DNA of 64,000 nucleotides from Mucilaginibacter sp. UR6-11 (GCF_020880695.1 NZ_JAJIWO010000002.1:762885-826884); one strand, 5' to 3'. Numbered from the stretch's first letter, positions 17,882 through 26,541 are shown. Numbers and translations are program-made. Notes: generated by a model from the sequence alone, not told the origin.

Positions 17882-18607
17882 ATGAAAACCAAATACTTAT
17901 CACCATTTGTATTACTTATCGTAATCAGTTTAAGCGCTTGTAAAAGCTCTACAGCTCCCGGACCAAAAGGCGCGACAGGTGCTACCGGCGCCACAGGTGT
18001 TACCGGCGCTACGGGGGCAGCTGGTGCAGTAGGGCCGGGCGGTCCGCAAGGCGTAGCAGGTGCTACTGGTGCCACGGGCGCTACGGGTGCCACCGGCGCT
18101 AATGGGACTAACGGAACTAATGGCGCTGCAGGAGCTACCGGAGCAGCAGGGGCAAAAGGTGCCACAGGCGCTACTGGGGCCACCGGAGCTAATGGTTCAA
18201 ACGGTGCTACAGGAGCAACAGGTGCCACCGGAGCTAATGGTACATCAGCTGTTATCGCTAACTACGTATTTACCAACCAAACTGTGGTTTTGGCAGGCAA
18301 CACCCACTTGTTAGTGCCCGCAATTACACAAGCTATAGTGGATCAGGGCATTGTTTTGGTTTATTTTAGAAACACCGGCACCACTACGTCATGGATCTCT
18401 TTGCCATATAGTGAAACAGGAAATACGCTTACTTTACAATCATACGGTGTTGGTTATGTAGATCTGAAGGCTAACTTCACATCCGCAGGTTTGGATATCA
18501 GGGTAGTGATCATACCGGGCACCTCGCTTACCACTTTAATGTTGCATAATCCGGGCCTTAACTTAAATAATTACGACCAGGTTGCCAAGGCGGCAGGCAT
18601 CAACTAA
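17882..18607 (+). CDS. Collagen-like (Gly-X-Y) lipoprotein
   Basis: A 241-aa surface lipoprotein: signal with lipobox LSAC (Cys20), then an unbroken Gly-X-Y tract of about 31 triplets (27-121), mostly G-A-T with G-A-N, G-T-N and G-P-x, then a C-terminal globular domain of about 120 residues ([18 protein letters not shown] to the end). GAT-rich tracts form collagen-like triple helices in other bacteria; Thr at Y can be glycosylated there. The tract is internally repetitive in DNA and so prone to length change. A terminator follows at 18634. Confidence 0.92.
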   Translation: MKTKYLSPFVLLIVISLSACKSSTAPGPKGATGATGATGVTGATGAAGAVGPGGPQGVAGATGATGATGATGANGTNGTNGAAGATGAAGAKGATGATGATGANGSNGATGATGATGANGTSAVIANYVFTNQTVVLAGNTHLLVPAITQAIVDQGIVLVYFRNTGTTTSWISLPYSETGNTLTLQSYGVGYVDLKANFTSAGLDIRVVIIPGTSLTTLMLHNPGLNLNNYDQVAKAAGIN

Positions 18608-18633
18608 GAAAACTGACTTATATAAGAACATAG

Positions 18634-18660
18634 GGGCATCGATTTAACGGTGCCCTTTTT
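18634..18660 (+). terminator. Terminator after the collagen-like gene
   Basis: Stem GGGCATCG (18634-18641) with CGGTGCCC (18648-18655, one G-U), a 6-nt loop and a T-run. Confidence 0.85.
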
Positions 18661-18682
18661 TATTTAGGCGTATTAGCTTAAA

Positions 18683-19564
18683 TTGGCGCCAATGTCAGTT
18701 AACGCATTGCCGCTTTTTAATAAGACCCGTATAGCTCCGACACCGAGTGGTTATCTCCACTTGGGTAATGCGCTGTCATTTGCGTTAACCGCCGCTCTGG
18801 CCCGCAAATCGGGCGCAAAAGTTTTACTGCGGATAGACGACCTGGACCAGGAACGGGTGAATGACCAGTACGTACAGGATATTTTTGATACGCTTAACTT
18901 TTTAGGAATAACCTGGGATGAGGGCCCGCGTAATTTAGAAGATTATAAAAACAATTGGTCGCAATTGCATCGCGTGGCGCTTTATAGGGATGTGCTGCAA
19001 CAATTAAAAGATCAACGTGAGGTGTTTGCCTGTTTATGCCCGCGGTCGCAACTAAAGGGTGGCATTTATCCCGGTACCTGTCGTAACCTGGCTCTTCCGT
19101 TAGAAACGCCAGATACAGCCTGTCGGCTATATACCGATGACCGGCAGTTATCTGTTAAAACCTTATCTGCCGGTGTCGCCGGAACTAAATTGCCTGAAGC
19201 GATGGCGGATTTCGTCGTCAAAAAGAAGGACGGCTATCCGGCTTACCAGTTGGCTTCTTTGGTTGATGATATCCATTTTGGTGTGGACCTGATTGTACGC
19301 GGCGAAGATCTATACCCGTCAACCATCGCGCAGCAATATTTGGCTACTGTGCTTGGTGCTGCTGCCTTTCAAAACATAACCTTCCATCATCACCCGTTAG
19401 TGATGGACGGCGATAAAAAGCTCTCCAAATCTGCCGGGGCAACTTCTATTAAATATCTGCGGGAAGAGGGTAAAACTGCGACAGATGTTTATCGGGAGAT
19501 TGGGCGAATGCTGGACATTAACGAAAACTTAAGCAGTTTTGAAGACTTTGTAAAGCTGATGTAA
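18683..19564 (+). CDS. gluQ: Glutamyl-Q tRNA(Asp) synthetase-like protein
   Basis: A 293-aa truncated glutamyl-tRNA synthetase lacking the anticodon-binding domain. Class I signatures are PTPSGYLHLGNA (HIGH-type) and DKKLSKS (KMSKS-type). The cysteines in CLCPRSQLKGGIYPGTC match the zinc site of GluQ-RS, which glutamylates queuosine in tRNA-Asp. The first start, ATG 18692, gives MSVNALPLFNKTRIAPTPSG; an earlier in-frame codon is possible. It could instead charge another RNA, but the family is clear. Confidence 0.88.
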   Translation: MAPMSVNALPLFNKTRIAPTPSGYLHLGNALSFALTAALARKSGAKVLLRIDDLDQERVNDQYVQDIFDTLNFLGITWDEGPRNLEDYKNNWSQLHRVALYRDVLQQLKDQREVFACLCPRSQLKGGIYPGTCRNLALPLETPDTACRLYTDDRQLSVKTLSAGVAGTKLPEAMADFVVKKKDGYPAYQLASLVDDIHFGVDLIVRGEDLYPSTIAQQYLATVLGAAAFQNITFHHHPLVMDGDKKLSKSAGATSIKYLREEGKTATDVYREIGRMLDINENLSSFEDFVKLM

Positions 19565-19568
19565 TTTA

Positions 19569-19634
19569 GGGGTGTTCCGCTTTGCGTGCGGAACACAACG
19601 GAACGGGTGGAACACTACGGAACACCCCGTTTTT
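19569..19634 (+). repeat. Word-repeat element with two alternative hairpins (ggaacac family)
   Basis: The outer stem ggggtgttccg (19569-19579) with cggaacacccc (19618-19628) is followed by gttttt, terminator-like. The inner stem gtgttccgc (19572-19580) with gcggaacac (19588-19596) uses the same left arm, so the two exclude each other. The word cggaac recurs four times. Confidence 0.75.
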
Positions 19635-19784
19635 AATTTGGAACACCATAATAGTTAAAAAAGTTAATTGTGAATGGAGTGACAGAATCTTGTCGGTATT
19701 TGTATTAACTTTTACGGGTTGGTTTCGAAAAAACCTAAACAAGCAATATGTTTTTTATCTTAGCTAAGATCAACATCATCAAAC

Positions 19785-20288
19785 TTGAAACACAGTTTCT
19801 TCTACTTTAAAAAGCTAACCGGATGGAATATCGCAGGCTTAGCGGGCTATATTTTGTTTAGCCTGTTTGGATATGGTTATTGCAGTTTATTTACTCCGGA
19901 CGAGTTACCGCAATTTCTTTTAGGTGACATTTTAGTTATGCAAGGCCTTCTTTATTTGTTAGGATACAAGAAATTAAGAAATATGACTGTCTTCTTTTGT
20001 TGGTGCGCGGTGGGCTTGATGCAGGTACTGATCTATTTTCTTTTAAAAGATAACCCTGCTTTAAAAGTTGGTCATTTGTCCGCAGTAGTTGCTTTTAGAA
20101 ACACTATCCCTTTATTACTTCTATTTCAATCATTGCGCTTTCTATATTTTAAGATACAAGGCCGGGAATTAATTATGCTCTCAAAATTGGGGCAAAAAGA
20201 TATGTATGACAATCGCGAAAGTGATTTCTTTGATGTTATTTCATTCATTATTTATTTCTCAGCAATGATATACTTGTCAGCACAATAA
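19785..20288 (+). CDS. Hypothetical integral membrane protein, 167 aa
   Basis: Not recognised. The start is TTG (19785), giving MKHSFFYFKKLTGWN. Four hydrophobic segments are visible (IAGLAGYILFSLFGYGYCSLF, LGDILVMQGLLYLLGY, MTVFFCWCAVGLMQVLIYFLL, TIPLLLLFQSLRFLYF) and a fifth short one at the C-terminus. The AT content is higher than in its neighbours, a weak hint of different origin. It lies between gluQ and convergent ahcY. Confidence 0.7.
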   Translation: MKHSFFYFKKLTGWNIAGLAGYILFSLFGYGYCSLFTPDELPQFLLGDILVMQGLLYLLGYKKLRNMTVFFCWCAVGLMQVLIYFLLKDNPALKVGHLSAVVAFRNTIPLLLLFQSLRFLYFKIQGRELIMLSKLGQKDMYDNRESDFFDVISFIIYFSAMIYLSAQ

Positions 20289-20292
20289 CAAA

Positions 20293-20322
20293 AAAGGGCC
20301 TGATCCTAAAATCAAGCCCTTT
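20293..20322. terminator. Bidirectional terminator
   Basis: Stem aaagggc-tgat (20293-20304) with atca-gcccttt (20311-20322), between two convergent genes, A-rich on the left and T-rich on the right. Confidence 0.8.
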
Positions 20323-20357
20323 AACCTTTTAGCTTTCGCCTTTTACCTTAATTAGAA

Positions 20358-21674
20358 TTAGTAACGGTAATACTCCGGTTTAAACGGACCGTCAACAGTT
20401 ACACCGATGTATTCGGCCTGGTCCTGGTCAAGTACTTCCAGCTCAACACCAATTTTAGCCAGGTGTAAACGGGCAACTTTTTCGTCTAAATGTTTTGGTA
20501 AAGTGTATACTTTGTTTTCGTAAGCACCAGCGTTTGTCCAAAGCTCTAACTGAGCTAAAGTTTGGTTGGTGAATGAGTTACTCATTACAAAGCTTGGGTG
20601 GCCCGTAGCGCAACCTAAGTTTACCAAACGGCCCTCGGCCAAAACAATAACGTCGCTGCCGTCAATAGTATATTTATCAACCTGTGGTTTAATTTCGATT
20701 TTGGTATTGCCATAAGCGCTGTTTAACCAGGCCATGTCAATCTCATTATCAAAGTGACCGATGTTACAAACGATAGCTTTGTCTTTTAAAGCGCGGAAAT
20801 GCTCTTCGCGAACAATGTTCATGTTACCGGTAGCGGTAACAACAATGTCAGCTTCAGCAATAGCAGTGCTTAATTTTTTAACTTCAAAACCTTCCATAGC
20901 TGCCTGTAAAGCGCAGATAGGATCAATTTCGGTTACAATTACACGCACACCGGCGTTACGTAAAGAGTCTGCCGATCCTTTACCTACATCGCCATAACCG
21001 CAAACAACGCCCACTTTACCGGCCATCATTACGTCAGTTGCACGACGGATCGCGTCAACCAATGATTCGCGGCAACCGTATTTGTTGTCGAATTTTGATT
21101 TGGTTACAGAATCGTTAATGTTAATTGCCGGGATTGGCAAAGTGCCGGCTTTTACACGCTCATATAAGCGGTGCACACCGGTTGTAGTTTCTTCTGACAG
21201 GCCTTTAACACCTGATACTAATTCAGGATAGCGATCAAATACCATATTGGTTAAATCACCACCATCATCTAAGATCATGTTTAATGGCCGGCGGTCTTCG
21301 CCAAAGAACAATGTTTGTTCAATGCACCAGTCAAAATCAACCTCGTTTAAACCTTTCCAGGCATAAACAGAGATACCGGCAGCGGCAATAGCAGCAGCGG
21401 CATGATCCTGGGTTGAAAAAATGTTACATGATGACCAGGTAACTTCGGCACCCAATTCAACCAGTGTTTCAATTAACACAGCTGTTTGGATGGTCATGTG
21501 CAGGCAGCCTGCAATGCGCGCACCTTTTAATGGTTTTGAAGCTCCAAACTCCTGGCGCAAGGCCATTAAGCCCGGCATTTCTGCTTCGGCTAACCCTATT
21601 TCTTTACGGCCCCATTCGGCTAAAGAAATGTCTTTTACTTTGTACTTGGTGTAAGCGGTCTCTACTGATGACAT
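20358..21674 (-). CDS. ahcY: Adenosylhomocysteinase
   Basis: NAD-dependent hydrolysis of S-adenosylhomocysteine to adenosine and homocysteine, keeping methylation reactions running. From ATG 21674 (438 aa, [15 protein letters not shown]) it shows [39 protein letters not shown], the NAD loop [15 protein letters not shown] and the C-terminal FKPEYYRY. A start 36 bases upstream is in frame but lies next to the promoter and is unlikely. A -7 box TATTTTTG lies at 21697-21704. Confidence 0.97.
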   Translation of the reverse strand: MSSVETAYTKYKVKDISLAEWGRKEIGLAEAEMPGLMALRQEFGASKPLKGARIAGCLHMTIQTAVLIETLVELGAEVTWSSCNIFSTQDHAAAAIAAAGISVYAWKGLNEVDFDWCIEQTLFFGEDRRPLNMILDDGGDLTNMVFDRYPELVSGVKGLSEETTTGVHRLYERVKAGTLPIPAININDSVTKSKFDNKYGCRESLVDAIRRATDVMMAGKVGVVCGYGDVGKGSADSLRNAGVRVIVTEIDPICALQAAMEGFEVKKLSTAIAEADIVVTATGNMNIVREEHFRALKDKAIVCNIGHFDNEIDMAWLNSAYGNTKIEIKPQVDKYTIDGSDVIVLAEGRLVNLGCATGHPSFVMSNSFTNQTLAQLELWTNAGAYENKVYTLPKHLDEKVARLHLAKIGVELEVLDQDQAEYIGVTVDGPFKPEYYRY

Positions 21675-21696
21675 AGCGTTTAATTTTTTTGAATTG

Positions 21697-21704
21697 CAAA
21701 AATA
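21697..21704 (-). promoter_or_regulatory. -7 box of ahcY
   Basis: TATTTTTG on the minus strand, perfect TAnnTTTG, 22 bases before the ahcY ATG. Confidence 0.6.
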
Positions 21705-22097
21705 AGACATTCTGTTATTAAAGTGAAATGTAAGTTACCCGCGCCGGGATTATTGCGTTAGGGTGATAAGTAGCTGGGATCGAGGGTTGATGAAGCCCGG
21801 AAGTGTTAGTTGTTAGTACGCGTTAGGGATGGAAGCGGATACCGGCCCGAGCCTAAGGGCTGTGGCGTATAAGCGGACAGCCCGGCCCGCAGGGAAACGC
21901 CCACGTTATTAATAATTATTTATAACCTATATCAGCACCAACAGACAACCGAATCTTCAAATCGCCTGCAATCCTAACCATGGTACCAGGCTAATCAACC
22001 CAACATCTCATCATCCACGGCAAACTCACCCTATGTTCCTCACCAATTCACCCAACAATAAAACGATAAAAACCCTGCCCATTTATTCCACTTTATT
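21705..22097. other. Long spacer between ahcY and the SDR gene
   Basis: About 390 bases without a gene. It contains the GC-rich structured element (21818-21903) in a local GC peak. The stretch 21950-22080 is C-rich on this strand with few G and shows no frame or repeat I can name. Confidence 0.6.
21818..21903. ncRNA. GC-rich structured element of unknown class
   Basis: An outer helix GCGTT (21820-21824) with AACGC (21896-21900) encloses a hairpin GGGCTGT (21857-21863) with ACAGCCC (21877-21883). Two related half-units, AAGCGGATACCGGCCCG and AAGCGGACAGCCCGGCCCG, occur 38 bases apart. It lies upstream of both flanking promoters, so it is not the leader of either gene. I recall similar GC-rich elements in Bacteroidota spacers but cannot name a family. 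Strand and transcription are unknown. Confidence 0.45.
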
Positions 22098-22105
22098 TAT
22101 ATTTG
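22098..22105 (+). promoter_or_regulatory. -7 box of the SDR gene
   Basis: TATATTTG, perfect consensus, 43 bases before the ATG. Confidence 0.55.
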
Positions 22106-22148
22106 AAGCACTTTAATACTCAGCTATTTAATTTATTTAACCTAACAA

Positions 22149-22958
22149 ATGAAAAAAGTAATTTTGGTAACAGGCGCCTCATCGGGTATTGGCTTAGCCA
22201 GCGCAACTGCTTTACATGAAGCCGGACACATCGTTTATGGTACCACACGTAACCTTGCAAAAAAGGTAAACGTACCCTTTAACTTAATTGAACTTGATGT
22301 AACTGACGACGCGTCTGCACAAGCTGCCGTTGCTAAAATTATTAAAGCCGAAGGTAAATTAGACGTGCTGGTAAATAATGCCGGTAACGGTATTGCCGGC
22401 CCGGCCTACGCTATGCCGGTTGATAAAGCTAAGCAACAGTTTGAGGTTAACTTTTTTGGCGTTGTACGTATGTGCAGCACCGTTATACCCGAAATGTTAA
22501 AAAACAAAGCCGGTATGGTGGTTAACATAAGCTCATTAGCGGGGCTGTTTGGTTTGCCTTACCAAAGCATGTATGTTGCTTCAAAATACGCGGTTGAAGG
22601 CTATAGCGAAAGCCTGCGGATGGAACTGCGCAAAACAAGCGTTAAAATAGTTACCATTAACCCGGGCGACTTTAAAACCGAATTTACCGGCAGCCGCGAA
22701 AAAATACCCTTTACGGTTGATAACGAGAAGTTGAAAGCCAATTACGACATAGCCATTGCCAGCATTGAAAAAGATGAAAACGCAGGTGCAGATCCGTCAG
22801 CTATTGGTAAACAATTAGTTAAAATAGTTGGCAAGAGCAGCCCGGCGCACCAGTACTTAGTCGGTGCTATTGGCCAAACCATTGCAGTTACCTTGAAAAA
22901 GGTATTACCTACAGGTGTGTTTGAAGGGTTGATGGCTGATCATTACGGGATAAAGTAA
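22149..22958 (+). CDS. Short-chain dehydrogenase/reductase
   Basis: A classical SDR of 269 aa: cofactor loop TGASSGIGLA (7-16), NNAGNGIAG, catalytic Ser in NISSLAG and the YVASK active site, then VTINPGDFKTEF. Arg/Asn residues after the second strand (TTRNLAKK) suggest NADP preference. The substrate is unknown. It is followed by a C/G-rich inverted element and trmB. Confidence 0.93.
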   Translation: MKKVILVTGASSGIGLASATALHEAGHIVYGTTRNLAKKVNVPFNLIELDVTDDASAQAAVAKIIKAEGKLDVLVNNAGNGIAGPAYAMPVDKAKQQFEVNFFGVVRMCSTVIPEMLKNKAGMVVNISSLAGLFGLPYQSMYVASKYAVEGYSESLRMELRKTSVKIVTINPGDFKTEFTGSREKIPFTVDNEKLKANYDIAIASIEKDENAGADPSAIGKQLVKIVGKSSPAHQYLVGAIGQTIAVTLKKVLPTGVFEGLMADHYGIK

Positions 22959-22959
22959 A

Positions 22960-23058
22960 CAGCCCCTCCCAACCCTCCCCGGAAGGGAGGACTTTAAATA
23001 ATTATTTATTAAACAAATATATTAAGTCTCCCCCGGCAGGGGGGGGCTTAGGGGGCTG
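22960..23058. repeat. C/G-rich inverted element between the SDR gene and trmB
   Basis: Left cagcccctcccaaccctccc with agggaggacttt, right aagtctccccc with gggggctg; arms pair outside-in (cagcccc with gggggctg; ggactttaa with ttaagtct). Related words occur at 41787-41860 and 63845-63907. Confidence 0.65.
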
Positions 23059-23061
23059 ACT

Positions 23062-23712
23062 ATGGGAAAAGATAAATTAAGACGTTTTGCTGAGATAGAA
23101 ACATTTAGCAACGTTTTACAACTGGACGAGGGCAAGCCTTACAAAGGCCGGTGGAGCAAGGACTTTTTTAAGAACAATAACCCGGTGGTACTGGAACTAG
23201 CTTGCGGTAAAGGCGAGTACACGGTTAATTTAGCGGTACTGTTTCCGGATAAGAATTTTATAGGCATTGATTACAAAGGTAACCGCATTTGGCGCGGCGC
23301 TAAAACCGCGTTAGAGGATGGCGTGGCTAACGTAGCCTTTATACGGATGCAGATAGAGACCCTTACGGATTATTTCGGCAAAGGTGAAGTGGATGAGATC
23401 TGGATCACCTTTCCGGACCCGCAGCCGCAGTTGAGCCGCGAAAAAAAGCGCCTCACATCGCCCCGGTTTTTAAATATGTATATCGAGGTGCTAAAGCCCG
23501 GCGGTTGTGTAAACCTGAAAACAGATAACGATGGGTTTTATACTTACACCGCCGAAAAGATAAAAGAGCTGAAATTAAAAGAACACGTTAATACGGCCGA
23601 TCTGTATAAATCTGAATACGCCGACCAGGTGTTATCCATCAAAACTTATTACGAAAAGAAATATTTAAAGGACAATAAAAATATTAACTACCTTAAGTTT
23701 TCATTTCAATAA
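23062..23712 (+). CDS. trmB: tRNA (guanine-N7)-methyltransferase
   Basis: SAM-dependent methylation of G46 in tRNA. A 216-aa protein with the SAM loop ELACGKGEYTVNLA, motif GIDYKGNRIWRGAK and the family signature WITFPDPQP. It is eight bases upstream of the alkyltransferase-like gene, likely an operon. Confidence 0.95.
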   Translation: MGKDKLRRFAEIETFSNVLQLDEGKPYKGRWSKDFFKNNNPVVLELACGKGEYTVNLAVLFPDKNFIGIDYKGNRIWRGAKTALEDGVANVAFIRMQIETLTDYFGKGEVDEIWITFPDPQPQLSREKKRLTSPRFLNMYIEVLKPGGCVNLKTDNDGFYTYTAEKIKELKLKEHVNTADLYKSEYADQVLSIKTYYEKKYLKDNKNINYLKFSFQ

Positions 23713-23720
23713 TTATTGCG

Positions 23721-24053
23721 ATGCCCGATTATAACTTTTATGATAACGTTTATGATGTGGCCCGCCAGATACCGTCGGGCAGGGTAACATCATACGGTGC
23801 TATTGCCAGTTATTTAGGTACCAAAGGATCATCAAGAATGGTGGGCTACGCTATGCAGGCTTGCGGTAACGCCAAGCCGCCCGTGCCGGCCCACCGCGTA
23901 GTAAACCGCCAGGGCCTGCTAACAGCCAAGTTCCATTTTGGCGGCGATACCATGCAGCGTTTGCTGGAAGCCGAAGGCATAAAAGTAAAAGACGACCAGG
24001 TGCAGGATTTTAAAACCGTGTTTTGGGATCCGAATATAGAGTTGGCGTTATGA
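23721..24053 (+). CDS. Alkyltransferase-like (ATL) protein
   Basis: A 110-aa protein with the DNA-binding fold of O6-alkylguanine-DNA alkyltransferase (VARQIPSGRVTSYGAIASYLG, SSRMVGYAMQACG). The active-site PCHR is replaced by PAHR (Ala57), so it cannot accept an alkyl group. ATL proteins of other bacteria and fission yeast bind O6-alkylguanine and hand the lesion to nucleotide excision repair; this role is inferred. Its convergent neighbour is xth, another repair gene. Confidence 0.92.
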   Translation: MPDYNFYDNVYDVARQIPSGRVTSYGAIASYLGTKGSSRMVGYAMQACGNAKPPVPAHRVVNRQGLLTAKFHFGGDTMQRLLEAEGIKVKDDQVQDFKTVFWDPNIELAL

Positions 24054-24068
24054 ATACGGTCCACAAAA

Positions 24069-24836
24069 CTAAAACTCCAACTCCACCAGCATCGGGCAAT
24101 GATCAGAATGTTTGGCCTCCGGCAAAATGGTCGCCCGTTTAATATTATCCTCTAACTCCTTACTGGCCATAGCATAGTCAATGCGCCAGCCCAGGTTCTT
24201 GGCGCGGGCATTAAAACGAAAACTCCACCAGGTGTAGTTATGCGGTTCTTTGTTTAGGTGACGGAACGTATCTACATAGCCCGACTCGATAAAATTTTCC
24301 ATCCACTCGCGTTCTTCCGGCAAAAAACCTGATGAGTTGGCATTTGATTTTGGGTTATGGATATCAATAGGGCGATGGCAGATATTGTAATCGCCGCAGA
24401 TTACCAGGCGCGGGTGCTCCACTTTTAACAGGGTAAGATACTTGCCAAACTCGTCTAAAAATCTAAATTTAAAGGCCTGCCTGTCTTCGCCGCTTGAGCC
24501 CGATGGGAAATAAACGCTCATCACCGAGACCTCGTCAAAATCAACACGGATGTTACGGCCCTCACGGTCGAAATCAGGGATCCCGCAGCCGTATTCAATA
24601 TGGTTTGGCGTGCGTTTGGTAAATATGGCGGTGCCGCTGTAGCCTTTCTTTTCGGCCGGGAACCAGTAATGCTGGTAACCCAGCGCATCAACCAAATGCA
24701 GATCGGTTAATACATCAGGCGTAGCCTTAATTTCCTGCAGGCAAACCACATCAGCATCGGTTGCCTGTAACCAGGCCAGCCAGTTTTTGTTGATAGCAGA
24801 ACGAATGCCGTTAACATTATAAGTGATAATTTTCAT
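24069..24836 (-). CDS. xth: Exodeoxyribonuclease III
   Basis: AP endonuclease/3'-5' exonuclease of base excision repair (255 aa). Motifs: NVNGIRSA, LQEIKA (metal Glu), CGDYNICHRPIDIHNP, and KHSDHCPM at the C-terminus with the catalytic His. Confidence 0.96.
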   Translation of the reverse strand: MKIITYNVNGIRSAINKNWLAWLQATDADVVCLQEIKATPDVLTDLHLVDALGYQHYWFPAEKKGYSGTAIFTKRTPNHIEYGCGIPDFDREGRNIRVDFDEVSVMSVYFPSGSSGEDRQAFKFRFLDEFGKYLTLLKVEHPRLVICGDYNICHRPIDIHNPKSNANSSGFLPEEREWMENFIESGYVDTFRHLNKEPHNYTWWSFRFNARAKNLGWRIDYAMASKELEDNIKRATILPEAKHSDHCPMLVELEF

Positions 24837-24837
24837 G

Positions 24838-24915
24838 TCGGATTCCGGATGTTCGATTTCGGATTTAAAAATTTAAATATATAACCAAATTAGAGATCGA
24901 ACATCCGAAATCTGA
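24838..24915. repeat. Word-repeat inverted element (atttcgga family)
   Basis: The left gattccggatgttcgatttcgg and right gatcgaacatccgaaatctga arms pair with few mismatches. It sits between xth and the cyclophilin gene, both minus strand. The same words occur at 9632-9730 and 60527-60560. Confidence 0.75.
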
Positions 24916-24926
24916 AATAAAATGGC

Positions 24927-25631
24927 TTAGCGCGCAAGGCCCAAAAGTTTATCCAAATCCTTACACTGCCCTTTTGATAGCACGCTCACCGTCATTGGTA
25001 TATTGGTTAATGGCCGGTCGCGTTCGTCTTTTTTAACGCCGGCAATACGGTCAACCATATCTATGCCTGTTACAACTTCACCATAAACGGTATAGCCCTG
25101 GTCAAGGTGCGGCGCGCCGCCAACGGTTTCATAAATTTCGCGTTGCGATGGCGGGATGACGCGGCCCTTTAACCTGCCGGCAATTAGTTTATCCAGGTCG
25201 GCATCAGTAAAACGCTTACCCTCTACAATATAAAACTGGCAACCGCTTGATGCTTTGGCCGGGTTATCATCGCGCGCGGCCGCCAGTACACCGCGTTTAT
25301 GAAACAGACTATCGTTAAATTCGGCGGGTATGGTATAACCTACATCGCCGTTGCCCAGCTCGGCGCCGGGTTTGTTTTTGCTGGTATCGCGCGAGTCGGG
25401 GTCGCCACCCTGGATCATAAAATTCTGTATCACCCGGTGAAACAAGGTGCCGTTATAAAAACCTTTTTTAGCCAGTTTGATAAAATTATCACGGTGCCCG
25501 GGTGTTTCGTTATATAGGCGGATTATGCAATCGCCAAAGCTTGTGCTCACCCGTACATATTGATTTTTGGGTGGTTTTGCAAAAGCAGTAAGCGTGGCTA
25601 GCAAAATGACCAGGGTAAACAGTTTTTTCAT
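24927..25631 (-). CDS. Cyclophilin-type peptidylprolyl isomerase, exported
   Basis: A 234-aa PPIase with an N-terminal signal (MKKLFTLVILLATLTAFA) and the cyclophilin core GTLFHRVIQNFMIQGGDP, with large insertions typical of Bacteroidota members. The start 24 bases upstream would overlap the preceding gene; ATG 25631 leaves a four-base gap and a clean signal. Likely a periplasmic folding factor. Confidence 0.93.
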   Translation of the reverse strand: MKKLFTLVILLATLTAFAKPPKNQYVRVSTSFGDCIIRLYNETPGHRDNFIKLAKKGFYNGTLFHRVIQNFMIQGGDPDSRDTSKNKPGAELGNGDVGYTIPAEFNDSLFHKRGVLAAARDDNPAKASSGCQFYIVEGKRFTDADLDKLIAGRLKGRVIPPSQREIYETVGGAPHLDQGYTVYGEVVTGIDMVDRIAGVKKDERDRPLTNIPMTVSVLSKGQCKDLDKLLGLAR

Positions 25632-25635
25632 ATTG

Positions 25636-25980
25636 TTAATTAATTTCTTCTTCAAAATAGTTAATTATCAGGGTTTTTATCACCATCTCCTGTTCAAGCA
25701 GGGTATAGTTTGGGATAACCTGCACCAGTTTCCAGTGTGGCCACCCGTCCTGGTCCAAACCTTCCAGCTCATAAAAGCCCATCATGCTAAATAATTTGCA
25801 GTTGGCTATATGCATCAATTCTTCTTTTTGGCGCTTGCTGAATTTGCGTGGGCCCTGGCCCAGCTCCTGCACACCAATTAAAAACAGCATCACCTTAACA
25901 TCGGGCTTATCGCTGTCAAAATCCTGTGCTATGCGGTCCTGTAATTCGCTCCATTTCTTGTTGATCTCTGCCGGTGTCAT
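25636..25980 (-). CDS. Conserved hypothetical protein, 114 aa
   Basis: Not assigned to a named family. Sequence MTPAEINKKWSELQDRIAQDF, then VMLFLIGVQELGQGPRKFSKRQKEELMHIA and a Trp/His-rich QDGWPHWKLV. Cytoplasmic by composition. I recall it as a conserved small Bacteroidota protein. It is four bases upstream of the cyclophilin gene, so co-transcribed. The -7 box TATATTTG ends four bases before its ATG; the in-frame codon 15 bases upstream would overlap that box. Confidence 0.8.
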   Translation of the reverse strand: MTPAEINKKWSELQDRIAQDFDSDKPDVKVMLFLIGVQELGQGPRKFSKRQKEELMHIANCKLFSMMGFYELEGLDQDGWPHWKLVQVIPNYTLLEQEMVIKTLIINYFEEEIN

Positions 25981-25984
25981 GCAA

Positions 25985-25992
25985 CAAATATA
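25985..25992 (-). promoter_or_regulatory. -7 box four bases before the start codon
   Basis: TATATTTG on the minus strand, then four bases, then ATG; predicts a leaderless mRNA. Confidence 0.5.
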
Positions 25993-26078
25993 CATGGATG
26001 ATTGTGCTAATTATAGACAAAATATAATTGCTATTGCAACAATATTGCTTTTGTTGATTGATTTTACTTAAAAAAGCG

Positions 26079-26086
26079 TAATTTTG
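26079..26086 (+). promoter_or_regulatory. -7 box before the CxxC protein gene
   Basis: TAATTTTG ending eight bases before the TTG start at 26095. Confidence 0.5.
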
Positions 26087-26094
26087 CCATTGAT

Positions 26095-26430
26095 TTGAAA
26101 AACAACAAGGCAAATATTTTTTACGCGTGGCTGTTAATGTTCTGCTTTATAGCGGGGCAGTATACTGTTTATACGCACCAGCATAAAGTTATTGCCGGTA
26201 TTGCTGCCAAAACCCGGGGTGTCGCCAAAAATCAATCGCGCACCGTTGTGCAGGAAAAATGTTCTATGTGCGATGCTATGCACCACACCAACGCGGTAAT
26301 TAACACGTATACCTACTTCAGTCCTAATATTGTTACAAAGCATTTTTACAGGGTCTACAACTATGATTTTGTAAGCATTGCGTTAATCTTATCAGCCGGG
26401 CGCGCTCCGCCGGTTGCAGCATCCTGCTAA
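26095..26430 (+). CDS. Small exported CxxC/His protein
   Basis: A 111-aa protein, TTG start, with an N-terminal hydrophobic signal (FYAWLLMFCFIAGQYTVYTH), a potential metal site KCSMCDAMHHTN in the centre and a hydrophobic C-terminus ending GRAPPVAASC. It precedes a TonB receptor by 111 bases. Small His/Cys proteins before receptors of this kind suggest a metal link, but I cannot name a family. Confidence 0.7.
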   Translation: MKNNKANIFYAWLLMFCFIAGQYTVYTHQHKVIAGIAAKTRGVAKNQSRTVVQEKCSMCDAMHHTNAVINTYTYFSPNIVTKHFYRVYNYDFVSIALILSAGRAPPVAASC

Positions 26431-26541
26431 ATTATAATCTGTGCGATTTAAAATCGTTCAAACAATAACCCTTTTTATTTTTTAAGAGCAACAGGTACAT
26501 GGCTTTTCAACTGCAATAGCCCGCCTCAATTAACTTCAACA

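Noticed and set aside
17866..18228. Antisense frame rich in Ala-Pro-Val repeats
   Set aside because: It is the complement of the Gly-X-Y tract; the repeats are a shadow of the collagen-like gene.
21705..21903. SAH or SAM riboswitch controlling ahcY
   Set aside because: The structured element lies upstream of the ahcY -7 box, so it would not be in the ahcY mRNA, and I could not match it to a known SAH/SAM aptamer.
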